Source: Oxalobacter paraformigenes
GTDB lineage: Bacteria > Pseudomonadota > Gammaproteobacteria > Burkholderiales > Burkholderiaceae_D
NCBI RefSeq assembly: GCF_000158475.2
Contig: NZ_KI392031.1
Coordinates: forward strand, 1,611,583-1,675,582
DNA length: 64,000 nt
Direction of reading: 5' to 3'
A model generated the notes under the pieces. The model searched no databases. It worked only from the letters and a program-made list of their open reading frames with translations, and was not told the DNA's origin. Below, one piece after another: positions 19,800-29,564 of the stretch. A program made the position numbers and the translations under genes. Numbering within the stretch: the stretch's first letter is position 1; each line of letters starts with the position of its first letter.

Positions 19800-22031
19800 T
19801 TAAAGGCGAACCGACACTCTGGAAAAAACCGGATTAAACAACGAACGGTCCCGTTTCCGGTACATACCGCTTTTGCCCAGCGCCGCCAGAAGGGGCAACA
19901 CATCTTTCTGGCCGCTTAACGTATATTTCGTTTTATCAGTAAAACAGCCGACCTGAATCGTCACCGCCCCGGGAGGCAGCGCCGCGAACATGTCTTCGTC
20001 TGTCGTATCGTCACCGATTGCCAGCATAAAATCGTATGCGTTTTTTTCCAGCAAACGACGAATTTCCGTACCCTTATTGTAAGCTGCCGGCTTTATTTCG
20101 ATAATCTTGTTGCCTCTCATCAGCGACAAACCCAATCGCGCACAGGGCGCCATCAATGCATTTATCAACTGGTTGATCCTCAACTCCGCCAGCCAGTTGT
20201 CCACTTGCCGGTAATGCCATACCAGCGCCGTTTTTTTGATTTCGATTTCGGAACGGGGTGTTTTATGAGTGATATTTTCGAGCAGGGCGAGAATTTCCGC
20301 GTCCCAGGCCGTCTCCTCGTAACAACGCTGCCAAACGCCCTTTTCCTTGAAAAAAGCCCCATGCTCTGCCGCCAGTCCTATCGGCAAATGCCCAAGCCAG
20401 CGTTCCAGCGATGCGGCATCGCGGCCGCTGCATATTTCTACCGTATTGGCAGAATCGGCGGCCAGACATTTCAGAATGTTCATCAATTTCCGGCCAGGTT
20501 TTACCTGTGCGTGATTTTTGCTCAAAGGCACCAGCGTACCGTCAAAATCCAGTACCAAAAGCCGCCTGTTTGCTTCCCGGTAATCCGTGAGGATATTTTT
20601 CAGCCCGTCTTCATCCACCACCTTCCGGTTCATTTCGAGATTGCGTTCCGTCACTTGCCGCAATTCGCCCATGAAGTCGTTGGCCCAGCATGCCACATTT
20701 TTACGCGCCAGACTCTGCTGCATGACGGCAAGCGCGTTTTTCTGCTGTTTGACCGTCATTTTCAGCGCTTTCAAAAGCGCCTCTTCTATCTGCCACCGGT
20801 CTGCAGGATTGACGCTGATAGCCTGATCCAGATCGGCAGCGGCTCCTGCCATTTCGCTTAAAATCAGCACACCCGGTTTGTCCCGTTTTGCCGCAAGGTA
20901 TTCTTTTGCCACCAGATTCATGCCGTCCCGAATCGGCGTTACCAGCGCAATATCCGCAATACTGTAAACGGCGGCCAGTTCCTCGAAATCGAAACAGCGG
21001 TAAAAATAGTGGACAGGGTTCCAGTTCACCGTAGCGTGTGCGCCATTGATGGCGCCAACCAGTTCGTCGATACGGGTTTTCAGCCCGGCGTAAATATCGA
21101 CCTTGTCCCGTGACGGGACCACGATCATGATCATTGTCACTTTTTCCCGATATTCGGGATGATTCTTCAGAAAAGACGCATATGCTTCCAGACGCGGCAA
21201 AAGTCCCTTCGAATAGTCCAGACGGTCAACCGATAAAACGATCTTGCTGTCACCCGCCAGACGCCGCAATTCGTCCGCCTTTTCGCATACATCGGGCAAA
21301 TCCGACACACCGTGATACAAATCGTAATTGATGCCCATCGGAAAAGCGTCGATACGAACCGCCCGATTGTCGAGAATCACTTCGTCCAGCCGGCATTCCA
21401 TGCCCAGAACGCGATAAACGGTACTGATGAAATGGCGCATGTAATTGTGGACATGAAAACCAATCAGATCCGCACCCAGCAAACCGCGCAATATTTCTTC
21501 GCGTTCCGGCAAATAGCGGAACATTTCATAAGAAGGGAAAGGAATATGATGAAAATAACCGATGCTGACTTCCGGGCAACGTGCCCTGATCATACCCGGT
21601 AAAAGCATCAGTTGATAATCGTGTATCCATACCTGATCGCCGGGCTCGATAATCTTCATGGCTTCCCGGCAAAACAGTTCGTTAACTTCGCAGTAACTGC
21701 GCCAGTAGTCCTTGTTGCAGGACATGTAATTCAGAAAATAATGGCACAGAGGCCATAAAGTACTGTTGGAATAACCTTCGTAATAATTATGGATATGTTC
21801 AGGAGTCAGAAAAACCGGATAGAGACCGAGCTTTTTCAGGCGTGCCCTGATTTTGCGTCTTTCCGCCGGGACAGCTTGCCAGCCTGCCCAGCCCAACCAG
21901 TGTTTTTCTCCAGGCACTTTCAGCGAATCAAGACCCGTCGCCAATCCGCCACTGCTGCGGGCAAATTCCATTTTGCCGTCTTTTTCCACGACGGTTACGG
22001 GAAGGCGGTTGGAAACGATGACACATTTCAT
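19800..22031 (-). CDS. otsAB: Fused trehalose-6-phosphate synthase/phosphatase
   Basis: Makes trehalose in two steps on one chain. Residues 1-470 are a GT20 synthase (UDP-glucose + glucose-6-P to trehalose-6-P): [41 protein letters not shown]. Residues from about 485 form an HAD phosphatase: [11 protein letters not shown] (nucleophile Asp), [11 protein letters not shown], and [12 protein letters not shown]. Total 743 aa. The frame opens with a GTG at 22043, but ATG 22031 (MKCVIVSNR) fits the family better. Separate otsA and otsB genes are the rule in enterobacteria; fusion is less common. Stress or osmotic control is likely but not seen. Confidence 0.95.
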   Translation of the reverse strand: MKCVIVSNRLPVTVVEKDGKMEFARSSGGLATGLDSLKVPGEKHWLGWAGWQAVPAERRKIRARLKKLGLYPVFLTPEHIHNYYEGYSNSTLWPLCHYFLNYMSCNKDYWRSYCEVNELFCREAMKIIEPGDQVWIHDYQLMLLPGMIRARCPEVSIGYFHHIPFPSYEMFRYLPEREEILRGLLGADLIGFHVHNYMRHFISTVYRVLGMECRLDEVILDNRAVRIDAFPMGINYDLYHGVSDLPDVCEKADELRRLAGDSKIVLSVDRLDYSKGLLPRLEAYASFLKNHPEYREKVTMIMIVVPSRDKVDIYAGLKTRIDELVGAINGAHATVNWNPVHYFYRCFDFEELAAVYSIADIALVTPIRDGMNLVAKEYLAAKRDKPGVLILSEMAGAAADLDQAISVNPADRWQIEEALLKALKMTVKQQKNALAVMQQSLARKNVACWANDFMGELRQVTERNLEMNRKVVDEDGLKNILTDYREANRRLLVLDFDGTLVPLSKNHAQVKPGRKLMNILKCLAADSANTVEICSGRDAASLERWLGHLPIGLAAEHGAFFKEKGVWQRCYEETAWDAEILALLENITHKTPRSEIEIKKTALVWHYRQVDNWLAELRINQLINALMAPCARLGLSLMRGNKIIEIKPAAYNKGTEIRRLLEKNAYDFMLAIGDDTTDEDMFAALPPGAVTIQVGCFTDKTKYTLSGQKDVLPLLAALGKSGMYRKRDRSLFNPVFSRVSVRL

Positions 22032-22043
22032 AAAATTCTTCAC

Positions 22044-23380
22044 CCTTATTCATTTCAACAGGGCCCGCATAGTAGATCAGTTTGAAGTCAAAGCTGCCAA
22101 AAGCGATAAAGTCCGAGACAATATTTCTCGTACAAACCGGTGAACCGTCTACCCTATGAATCCACAGTTCACAACGACAATCGTTCAGGGAAAAGCGGCC
22201 GGTTGCCGCCCGTACCAAAACAAGGCGTAACCGGAATTATTTGCACCGGATGCAAAATCGGTCATAAACACAGACCCATTCGGAAACGAGAAGTTTTTAT
22301 AACCCATTCCCTGCTGTCATGCCTGTAAAAACATCAAACGGCAAAGATATACCGTGCGGCACATGATTTAACGAAAACAGACCGGCGATAAAAACCGAAA
22401 ATGGAACTGAAAAGGGACAGGCTGAAGAACTGGCTGCGACAAGGAACTGTTGGCAGCCCAGCTGAATAAACCGGAGAAAACGTTTATTTTTCACAGAAAC
22501 AATTCCGGGAATTGCTTCCTTGCCCCCAGAGAGACAGAAGGAACAAACACGCCTTCAGGATAACGCCCGAAAGCCAGTTCCCGTATGACAGTATCACCGG
22601 CATACGGCTGCCGCCGTCTGAATAAAAAGCATAAACCCCCGTTATTAAAGCACCTTATCCTTTTTTCCTTCCCACCACCCCCTGCCTCCCGTATCCTGAC
22701 CATAACAGGAACCGCCAATACCGAACCCTCATCGCTTTCCTTGCCGCGTCGAAACCCCTGCCATCCTGCACTGACAGAAATGCAACCATAACAAATGACA
22801 GGCCGAGTGTTTTCTGCGCCCCCTTCATAATGGTGCTTAAGGCTTGCCTGATCTGCGCCCTGAGGTAATCGTTCCGGTCACATCAAGACAGCGACCGTTC
22901 CGGATAACACCTGATTCGGCAGATGTAGCCGGACAAAACGCGACCGGACGCGTTTCCCGGCGCTTTTTCCCTGAAAACCGGTTTATTCATGCGTTTTCAC
23001 CCTTAACCATTTGCCTGCCACTACTGTTTCGCGAAAGCGCTTCCTCCCCGCTTCCCTTGTCTTCCTGAAAGTTCGATGTGCCCCGGCCTTCACAATCGGT
23101 AACGGATGGATCGCATATCGGCCAAGGTTTATCAGGTCCGCCAGTATCGTTCTGCCGGCAAAACGGTACAGCTCTTCCGGAAAAACCGGTTTAACCCTGT
23201 TTTCCCATTCCTGCAAGGTTTAACAAAAAATAAATTGGTCGACATATCTACTTTATAAAATGCTATCCGACAGTCCGGTAAAAGTTCCGTTCCTGCCACT
23301 TGACGGACACATCCGGATACAACCCCGTCATTCAACAGCCTGATGGAGAAACTCCGATCCAACATTTTCAGAATCGTAAA
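22044..23380. other. Gene-free interval between otsAB and mscS
   Basis: About 1.3 kb between the divergent otsAB and mscS-like genes. Open frames are short, overlap on both strands and have no recognisable family or ribosome-binding site. It must hold both promoters. The length suggests degraded coding DNA, but I could not identify any ancestor. Confidence 0.45.
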
Positions 23381-24430
23381 ATGGAAAATAAACTGGCAGG
23401 ACTGGATAAAACGTTTTTCACCATGACATTAACCAATCAGCACATCGTATCCATTCTGGTGCTGCTGGCCCTGCTCGGGATCGTTTTCGCGATTTTATGT
23501 CTGAAACGATTTCAAAATAATATTCCTGCACATCTGTCCCGCGTCCTGATTGCTTTCTTCATTCTTTATTTAATCAGCAAGCTGCTGATGCGTTTTATCG
23601 AAATCCATCGTATTTCACTAGTTACTCCGAAAGAAATCAATTTTCTGTTTCTGATCGCTGTTGTTTCCCTTGCCATTCGGGAAACGTTCCGTCTGGCCGA
23701 TCATTTTCAGGAACATTTGATCAAAACCGGAAAAAACGCCACCTCGGCCCAACTCATTACCCGGGTCATCAAAGTGACCTGCATGACATCTATCGTGCTT
23801 TTGTTCGGAGAACAATTCGGCCTGAGCTTGTCGGGACTGTTGACCTTCGGCGGTATCGGCGGTATTGCCATCGGTCTGGCCGGCAGGGAAATCCTGAGCA
23901 ACCTTTTCTCAGGCGTCATGCTTTATTTCGACCGTCCCTTCAATATCGGCGACTGGATACGCTCGCCGGATCGCCAGATAGAAGGAACCGTTACGGAAAT
24001 CGGCTGGCGCATAACCAAAATCATGACTTTTCAAAATCGCCCTCTTTACGTCCCCAATTACCTCTTTTCCTCAATTTCGGTGGAAAACCCGGGCAGAATG
24101 CTGAACTGGCGTATTGATGCATCGATAGGCATTCTTTGCGAGGATGCCGGCAAGGTCAAAACCATTGTCGGCCAGATCCGCGACATGCTGCAAAAAAACG
24201 AGAAAATCGACCAGAGCCAATCCCTTGTCGTCAACTTTGATCAAATCGGCGATTTTTCTCTCAACATTCTGGTTTACTGCTTCACCAAAACCACTGTCTG
24301 GAGCGAATGGCTGGAAATACAGGAAGATATCTATCTCCAGATCATCGATATCGTCCAGAAAAACGGTTCGGATCTGGCTTACCCGACACGGAAAGTCATC
24401 CTTGACCAGGAAACGAAACCGCCGAAATAA
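23381..24430 (+). CDS. MscS-family mechanosensitive channel
   Basis: A 349-aa small-conductance mechanosensitive channel of the inner membrane that releases solutes on hypo-osmotic shock. Four hydrophobic segments precede the pore helix and beta domain. The signature is clear: FGGIGGIAIGLAGREILSNL, then VMLYFDRPFNIGDWI and GTVTEIGWRITKI. The start is uncertain: ATG 23381 or 23423; neither has a strong ribosome-binding site. Its position opposite trehalose synthesis suggests a shared osmotic-stress theme (inference). Confidence 0.9.
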   Translation: MENKLAGLDKTFFTMTLTNQHIVSILVLLALLGIVFAILCLKRFQNNIPAHLSRVLIAFFILYLISKLLMRFIEIHRISLVTPKEINFLFLIAVVSLAIRETFRLADHFQEHLIKTGKNATSAQLITRVIKVTCMTSIVLLFGEQFGLSLSGLLTFGGIGGIAIGLAGREILSNLFSGVMLYFDRPFNIGDWIRSPDRQIEGTVTEIGWRITKIMTFQNRPLYVPNYLFSSISVENPGRMLNWRIDASIGILCEDAGKVKTIVGQIRDMLQKNEKIDQSQSLVVNFDQIGDFSLNILVYCFTKTTVWSEWLEIQEDIYLQIIDIVQKNGSDLAYPTRKVILDQETKPPK

Positions 24431-24830
24431 ACTTTCAGCTTTCCAAAGCTGCCGCCCACAGGCCAGAAATCATCAATTCCTTCTGAAAAACCCGACTGTT
24501 TTCATCCACACGCCAAACCGGAATGACAAGTAGATCATCGGTCTTGCGGTATGTACAGCTCGATAAAAAACCCATGACTTGTACCGTATAAACACTTTCA
24601 ATACGAAAAATTGCCGACGTTCAGAAGACCATGAAAGTCCGATTTTCCAGGGAAAACCGGAATATCCGATTCTGGACAAGTTATAAGCGCCTGCTGCGCT
24701 TCTGAGCTGACACATTACCTAAAAAATAGAGAAAGCGCCGATTGACAGATATTGTTAATTTTTTCAAAACGGTGTTTCCTTCCGGTTTTTGCATGAAACA
24801 ACCAAAAATGTCTGCCAGACTGAAGAGGAT

Positions 24831-24854
24831 TTATCCCCTTTTTCTGTGGATAAA
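24831..24854. repeat. DnaA-box-like inverted motif, copy 1
   Basis: TTATCC and GGATAA separated by 11 bp. The right part, TGTGGATAA, is the reverse complement of the consensus DnaA box TTATCCACA. The first 20 bp recur exactly at 28091-28110. Function unknown. Confidence 0.6.
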
Positions 24855-26106
24855 TCCCGGGAAAACCGGAAATTCATGTAACAGGACAGTGACTTGCAGC
24901 CTGTGCCCGTTTCGTGGGCAATCGACTGACCGCGTTTGTTGCCTTGACGAATCGCCGCCATCCCCGGCATTCGGCGTCTTTGCCAGTCTAAACCGAGAAA
25001 AGAAAATCATGTATGTATGGCATTTTTTACCATCTGTAAATTTAAAGATGTGTTCTTACAGTTTATCGACCCCGATCAATTTCGTTTTTTGCTCAGAATA
25101 CATTAGGCAAAATATTTCACCCCATGTTCTGAACCTTTTTCCCTAAGAAGAACATCCAACTGAGATAAGCCGGATTTTCCAACAGGTAAAAACAGCATGC
25201 AGGTATCCTTTTACAAAGCCAAAACAAAAGTTGGAAAATCATCAGTAATACCCTGCTGATGCTTGCCTGGCCCTACTAACAAAAATGTGCCGGTGCAGCT
25301 TCGCCTGCTTTCTACGGGAAAATATCCGCATGTCTCGCTTTGTGTATTCTGACTGAGGATAGTGTTTCTATTCATCCGACATAACCTCAAGTATTATACG
25401 TTTCCCTGCTTTACCAAAACTTACTGGAAAATTACTCCATAAACCCTTCCCTGCCGGCAAGCCCGTCCTCACCGGACATTTTCTTGATTGATTTAAGAAG
25501 ACCTGCCACATTCCCTATTCAGCAAAAGCGGATGGCATTACCAAAACGAGCGACAACAAAACAATTAATTCCTCCATTTTTTCTCTTCAAAAACATTCAA
25601 GGTAAAATCCTCCCTTGCCTGGGTCTTTTACATGTGTCATCCATGACCTGTGCTTTCCGTTTGAGCTCCCGGATCACTTAAACTGCATGGGATATCGGTA
25701 ATATTTAGAAAATGTCGTCTTTCAGGGCAACGATGCGTGCGATCTGGTTGACTCGGTTGTAATACCATACATGATTTATTCGGATTATTCGCATCCCGGC
25801 ATCGCGAGTTTTTATAATTCTGATCCGACCGTTTATGGCAACTCGACCGGTATAATGCAAAACAAACGCTTGCCGATATGTTGCAGGTATGGCGCAGATG
25901 ATTTCCTCCATCCTGAACGCTTTCAGATTATTGATCGGCTTTCTCATTTTATCGGATTCAGCTTCCCGACCGGGACACCGATTGCTGATAATATTTCTCC
26001 CTGCCTTCTTGACCTTTTCCCTACTGGCGCTCATTCCCGCTTACGGACAAGCTTTTGCAGCCGGGTTCGCAGGTACCGGAAAGCGATCCCGGCCTGACAA
26101 CATCGT

Positions 26107-26256
26107 TCAATCTGCGGGCAGAATGCAGCGCCACAGCTTATAGCGGTGAAAACGTGCGGAAACCTTGGTTAATGTCATATTCAAGACGTCAGGGAAAATA
26201 CAGTACAGCTGCCGGAACCGGTCCTTTACTTCTTTCTCCGGACTGGATTTCCCCAT
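26107..26256 (-). CDS. Short unrecognised frame downstream of the DUF1376 relic
   Basis: A 49-codon frame starting MGKSSPEKEVKDRF, directly after the DUF1376 relic on the same strand, so it may be the next gene of the old replication module or part of one. No family recognised and no clear ribosome-binding site. It could be non-coding. Confidence 0.25.
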   Translation of the reverse strand: MGKSSPEKEVKDRFRQLYCIFPDVLNMTLTKVSARFHRYKLWRCILPAD

Positions 26257-26597
26257 GAGATTCAGCGCCTCTTCTTGGCCGCTTCGCGGGCAATGGCGAT
26301 TTCCCGGTTGATTTTGGCCTGTTGCTACCCTGTTCGAGCTGCTCGGCAGCAAAACGATTGACCAGACCGCCATCGACCATTTCCCGGAACTGGGCGTCAA
26401 TGGAATTGACGGCACTTTTCTCGGCCTGTGTAAACGCTCTCACCAGCCGAAACAGTTTTTCCCGATCCGGAGGAAGGGTTTTTCAGTCGCATAGTAAGCG
26501 TCCAGCATCAGCCGATAGGCACCATGTTCCATCAGATTCAAGTGTCCGGTTTCCTTCTGGTAACTGTTGATACTATGTTTATAAGCGCTCATTATCC
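26233..26597 (-). pseudogene. DUF1376 (YdaU-like) phage replication protein, frameshifted
   Basis: Three frames together encode a phage DUF1376/YdaU-type protein. Frame one reads HLNLMEHGAYRLMLDAYYAT and ends in a stop. After loss of one base in an AAACCC run near 26484, a second frame continues LPPDREKLFRLVRAFTQAE through GGLVNRFAAEQLEQ. A second shift near 26320 then gives KINREIAIAREAAKKRR and a stop. YdaU-type proteins belong to phage replication modules. This is a dead relic of the older element. Confidence 0.75.
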
Positions 26598-27055
26598 CCT
26601 CTCCATATTGATATACTTTACACACTAAAAACAGCATACTCGATACACTTAATACCATTAAACATTTAAAGAGATTTCAGCAATCGGATAACAAACCTAA
26701 CATTGGGAAAGCCTGAAGGATTGAGGGAAAAAGACCACGCTACCGTAATCGGATATCTTCCCCTGTCTGTTTCCGAAAGGCACCGGGGGAAAATTTCTGG
26801 AAAAGAAGCGATAAAGCTCGTCAATGGAGACAACGAATGCGCCCGTCATGACGGGACACTCGCCCTTCGTAAGGATGACCGGTTTCCTTCCTTTACCAGC
26901 GACTGGCAGAAGGTACAAGAGTTTTCTGACACGTTGAAACAGGAATCATGGCAAATCGCAAAACCTGTTGCCAAACCAGGCCATACATGGATGAGATGGG
27001 TCTGCTTTAGCTAAAGGAAAAAGGAAACCATAAAAGTACTGAGTCTGACACACAG

Positions 27056-27852
27056 ATGCCTGGATACCTTATTCCTACCCTGCGCGGCAAATATCTGGAC
27101 GGTATAACCCGTGCGGCCATTGTCAGGATCGACAAAGTGAAAAAAGCCGAATCGTCAGCAAGTCGCGCAAATCGTTATCTGGTATTTATGTGATCCCTCT
27201 TTAACCGCGCTGAGCGCATATGGGAATGGGTCGATAAGGCTCAGGCAGTTACTCTTTAAAAAGAACCCAAAAAATGTGTCCTCTATCTTTTACCGGAAGA
27301 AGTGAACGCACTCATGAAAAAATGGCCAGCCTGTTATCGCATTTTCTTTGCTGACAGGGCTGAGGAAAAGTAACATCCTGAACCTTCGGTGGAGCCAGCT
27401 TGATTTACTGAAAGGGGTTGTGTCCATTTCGGGAAGCGAGATGAAAAACGGGAATGACCATGTAGTACGGTTATCGGATGTTGCTTTAAAGATCACTGCT
27501 GCCCAACTTGTAAAACACGCGACACATGTGTTTACCTACAAAGGTCGCAAGGCGAACGAGATCAACACGATTGCTCGCAGGAACACCCTGACACGGCGGG
27601 TATCCAATATTACCGTTTCCATGACAACCGGCACACACAGGCATCAACCCTCGTTCAGAATGGTGCGTCCTTGTAGAATGGCAGGAAATGGGGCATGAAG
27701 CAATGCCGGGATGCTCAAGCGGATGTCCATCTTGTACCGCAAAAAATGAAACAAAACGCTGAAATTGCAGCCCATGTTTTGGCATCATCTGTCACAATTT
27801 TGTCACAACAGGAAAGTCATGGAAAATTACAAACACCGGAAAAATCACTGTA
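27056..27852 (+). pseudogene. Tyrosine recombinase (phage integrase) pseudogene
   Basis: Joining frames reconstructs most of an integrase: a core-binding part (YLDGITRAAIVRIDKVKKAE, RANRYL, NRAERIWEWVDKAQ, KEPKKCVLYLLPEEVNALM), then the catalytic part with LTGLRKSNILNLRWSQLDLL (first Arg), HVFTYKG, and FHDNRHTQASTLVQNGASL, equivalent to the HDLRHT box. At least two in-frame stops (27211, 27257) and frameshifts near 27350, 27590 and 27680 break it. The frame ends 5 bp before the left att copy, the expected place for an integrase that targeted the same tRNA. Confidence 0.85.
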
Positions 27853-27857
27853 ATTCA

Positions 27858-27885
27858 TTGATTTTATGGCGGAAGGGTGGGATTT
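27858..27885. repeat. Left attachment site copy (tRNA-Ser 3' end)
   Basis: TTGATTTTATGGCGGAA then GGGTGGGATTT; compared with 43070-43098 it lacks one A in the GGAAAGG run. Weaker similarity extends about 10 bp to the left (TGTAA). It is a direct repeat of the tRNA 3' end including CCA, hence a probable att site between the old and young elements. Confidence 0.8.
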
Positions 27886-28334
27886 TAATAACAATAATAA
27901 TATACTGATTTATAACAAACTTTTAAATTTCAATTAAAAATATTGCCCCTATAATTGCCCCCATAGAATTCAGGTCAACAATCGGATACGGGCAGTCCGC
28001 TATCCGCACGGACGGGGATTCGAACGCGCGTTATACCGCACGAATACTGGCTTCCCAGAAAATACTGCGACATTGCTGCGATAAATGGTTTTATCCCCTT
28101 TTTCTGTGGACAAGCCCGTGGAGAAACGGCCGTTCAGCCGGTTAACTGCATTGCTTGATTGAGTTGCAATTTGGCACATGCAAAAAGCAGGAGCGTAAAA
28201 ACCCCGGCTTTTTCATTACCCCCAAGCCCTCATTCTTATAAGTACAGGCATAAATTGCATATTTTGCCGTATTTTTTTTCTTTGCAAAATGAATAAAAAT
28301 GAAATCTCTTATTCACAAGTGAAGGAGATATCAA
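27886..28334. other. Prophage left-edge non-coding region
   Basis: About 450 bp of AT-rich DNA inside the left att site. It holds the second DnaA-box-like motif (28091-28114). A GGGGATTCGAAC string near 28015 resembles a tRNA T-arm, but the flanking bases do not pair. No gene seen. Confidence 0.5.
28091..28114. repeat. DnaA-box-like motif, copy 2
   Basis: Its first 20 bp match 24831-24850 exactly. The right half is TGTGGACAA, one base from the reverse DnaA-box consensus. Copies lie either side of the left att site. Confidence 0.55.
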
Positions 28335-28634
28335 ATGAAAAACCTGAAAATACTTCTGGCTGCCTTTAGTGTGATGCTGTTTTCTGCAAATCTTTATGCG
28401 GTTGAATACCAGCATGGGTATTGCCATGTCCGGCAAACGGCACCTGATGTATGCCAAAACGTGAAAGGCTACCGCGTGATGGGCAGCGCTATAGGAAATA
28501 CTCATGACGACTGTACGACAGCAAAAAATGCCGCAAGGGATAATCTGATCAGATCAAGAAGAATGCAAGCGGCCCCCGCTGTATGTCGTGATCACATTGA
28601 CTGCGGAGGACCGTGCGAAACTGTGGGCGGGTAA
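28335..28634 (+). CDS. Small secreted cysteine-rich protein (candidate moron)
   Basis: A 99-aa protein with a strong ribosome-binding site (AAGGAGA, 6 nt before ATG). Residues 1-22 form a clear Sec signal peptide ending NLYA. The mature part (about 77 aa) has six Cys residues (YCHV, DVC, DDC, AVC, HIDC, GPC), so up to three disulfides in the periplasm or outside the cell. It is the only plus-strand gene at the left end, between att and the lysis genes and transcribed against them, the usual position of a lysogenic-conversion gene. No known family; function not assigned. Confidence 0.8.
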   Translation: MKNLKILLAAFSVMLFSANLYAVEYQHGYCHVRQTAPDVCQNVKGYRVMGSAIGNTHDDCTTAKNAARDNLIRSRRMQAAPAVCRDHIDCGGPCETVGG

Positions 28635-28778
28635 TCGGTTTCTTGCCACCCTCATAGTCTGAGCCGTAACATCCATCCATTGTCAGATGCAGCAAAAGTG
28701 TTTATGATTATTCCGTTGCACGAGAGTGGGATAATACAAGACCTTCCAAAGAAATAGGCCCGCCGGTGGCTGTACGGT

Positions 28779-28889
28779 TCAGAACCCCTGTGTATCCTCT
28801 ACCCTCCCAAACTCCGCAAGCGTCCTCTTCCTCTCCTCATCGACTGCCCGGATCCACTCCTTGTCTCCCGATCTTTTGCCTTCTTCCGC
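28779..28889 (-). pseudogene. C-terminal fragment of a second polyvalent protein
   Basis: A short frame encodes a tail reading GDKEWIRAVDEERKR then LAEFGRVE, closely matching the end of the giant protein's remainder frame (NDKEWITEVNDKRKK, FAGFGRME). The DNA is diverged, so this is the end of a homologous gene from another phage and not a recent duplication. Everything upstream is lost. It marks a recombination scar beside the lysis cassette. Confidence 0.7.
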
Positions 28890-29068
28890 TTCAAAACAAA
28901 ACACTTATACAACACTTTAACACCTATATCATCATTGAACCAAGCGGGAGTGTGCCAATACAATACCTTTTTCAGGGAAATACGCACTGCCGAATAACCG
29001 TGGATTACGAACTCCTGCATGGTAGTAAAGCCTTGTTTTTCTGCAATGGTGCTGTATCAGGCTGTTTG

Positions 29069-29320
29069 TCATAATGTTCCCCACGCTCTAACGGTTGCCC
29101 TGTGCCGGGCAGCACAATCCCCATACATCCCGATCACGTCCACCATCCATGCAGTCAGTTCGTCATAATCCCCTTCCGGCGGTTCTGGCAACTGCGGACA
29201 ATCGGCGGTAAGGCTACTGTCCAGCGGTGGCGTTTGCTGCACGTACTGCATTTTTGAGGACGCGCAACCGGCCGCTATCAGGACGGCAATCAGCAGGGAC
29301 AGGATGGTTCTTTTTCGCAT
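29069..29320 (-). CDS. Rz1-like outer-membrane spanin lipoprotein
   Basis: An 83-aa o-spanin. A lipoprotein signal (LLIAVLIAAGC) gives a lipidated Cys at about residue 19, and the mature part contains a Pro-rich stretch (PQLPEPPEG), typical of Rz1. It overlaps the i-spanin gene by 107 bp in another frame, the classic Rz/Rz1 arrangement. With the i-spanin it would fuse the inner and outer membranes at the last step of lysis. Confidence 0.85.
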   Translation of the reverse strand: MRKRTILSLLIAVLIAAGCASSKMQYVQQTPPLDSSLTADCPQLPEPPEGDYDELTAWMVDVIGMYGDCAARHRATVRAWGTL

Positions 29321-29564
29321 GGGCCAGCTCCTTTTTCAGTTCGGCGATTTGTTTTTCCAGTTCTCCGGATTTCCCGATATAGTCTTTGGCGCTTTCGTTT
29401 ATCTGCTTGTTGGCGTCAGCAAAATGGTTGGCATTGGTTTGTACTACTTCTGTTTTTTCTTGCTGATAGGAGGCAGACAGTCGCCAGTTTGTGACGATAC
29501 AGCCAGCGAGAAATCCGGCAATCAGGCAAACGACCGCCAGCCACCCCTTCTTAAACATCTTCAT
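29214..29564 (-). CDS. Rz-like inner-membrane spanin
   Basis: A 116-aa i-spanin with one N-terminal membrane helix (about residues 8-25), then a long periplasmic coiled coil rich in Glu, Lys, Gln and Asn (SGELEKQIAELKKELAHAKK). It overlaps the endolysin by 14 bp and contains the start of the o-spanin. Family Rz by architecture. Confidence 0.85.
   Translation of the reverse strand: MKMFKKGWLAVVCLIAGFLAGCIVTNWRLSASYQQEKTEVVQTNANHFADANKQINESAKDYIGKSGELEKQIAELKKELAHAKKNHPVPADCRPDSGRLRVLKNAVRAANATAGQ

Larger units (their letters stand above)
24431..27857. mobile_element. Decayed remnant of an older integrated element
   Basis: About 3.4 kb of lower-GC DNA with no intact gene. It contains a phage replication pseudogene (DUF1376/YdaU type, minus strand) and a tyrosine integrase pseudogene (plus strand) ending just before a copy of the tRNA-Ser 3' end at 27858. 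The arrangement (integrase toward the att site, other genes reversed) mirrors the younger element to the right. I found no third att copy, so the left border is undefined. Between 24431 and 26100 I recognise nothing beyond the repeat at 24831 and perhaps a remnant near 25197. Confidence 0.65.

Noticed and set aside
24742-25146. 134-codon plus-strand open frame
   Set aside because: It has no ribosome-binding site or recognisable family and spans the DnaA-box-like repeat. It is probably chance.
26703-27014. 103-codon plus-strand open frame before the integrase relic
   Set aside because: No family, no clear start signal and located in decayed DNA, so it cannot be supported as a gene.
28012-28030. 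tRNA T-arm-like string GGGGATTCGAAC
   Set aside because: The flanking bases do not pair to a T-stem and no anticodon or acceptor stem is found nearby.
24431-28334. Search for a defence island next to the tRNA hotspot
   Set aside because: No restriction-modification, toxin-antitoxin, CRISPR, retron or abortive-infection gene could be recognised; the DNA is decayed phage material.
28799-29020. 73-codon minus-strand open frame beginning MQEFVIHGYS
   Set aside because: No ribosome-binding site; its second half is the polyvalent relic read in the wrong frame. Kept out as a gene.
28766-29074. 102-codon plus-strand open frame
   Set aside because: It runs antisense to the polyvalent C-terminal relic and has low-complexity Ser/Pro content with no start signal.
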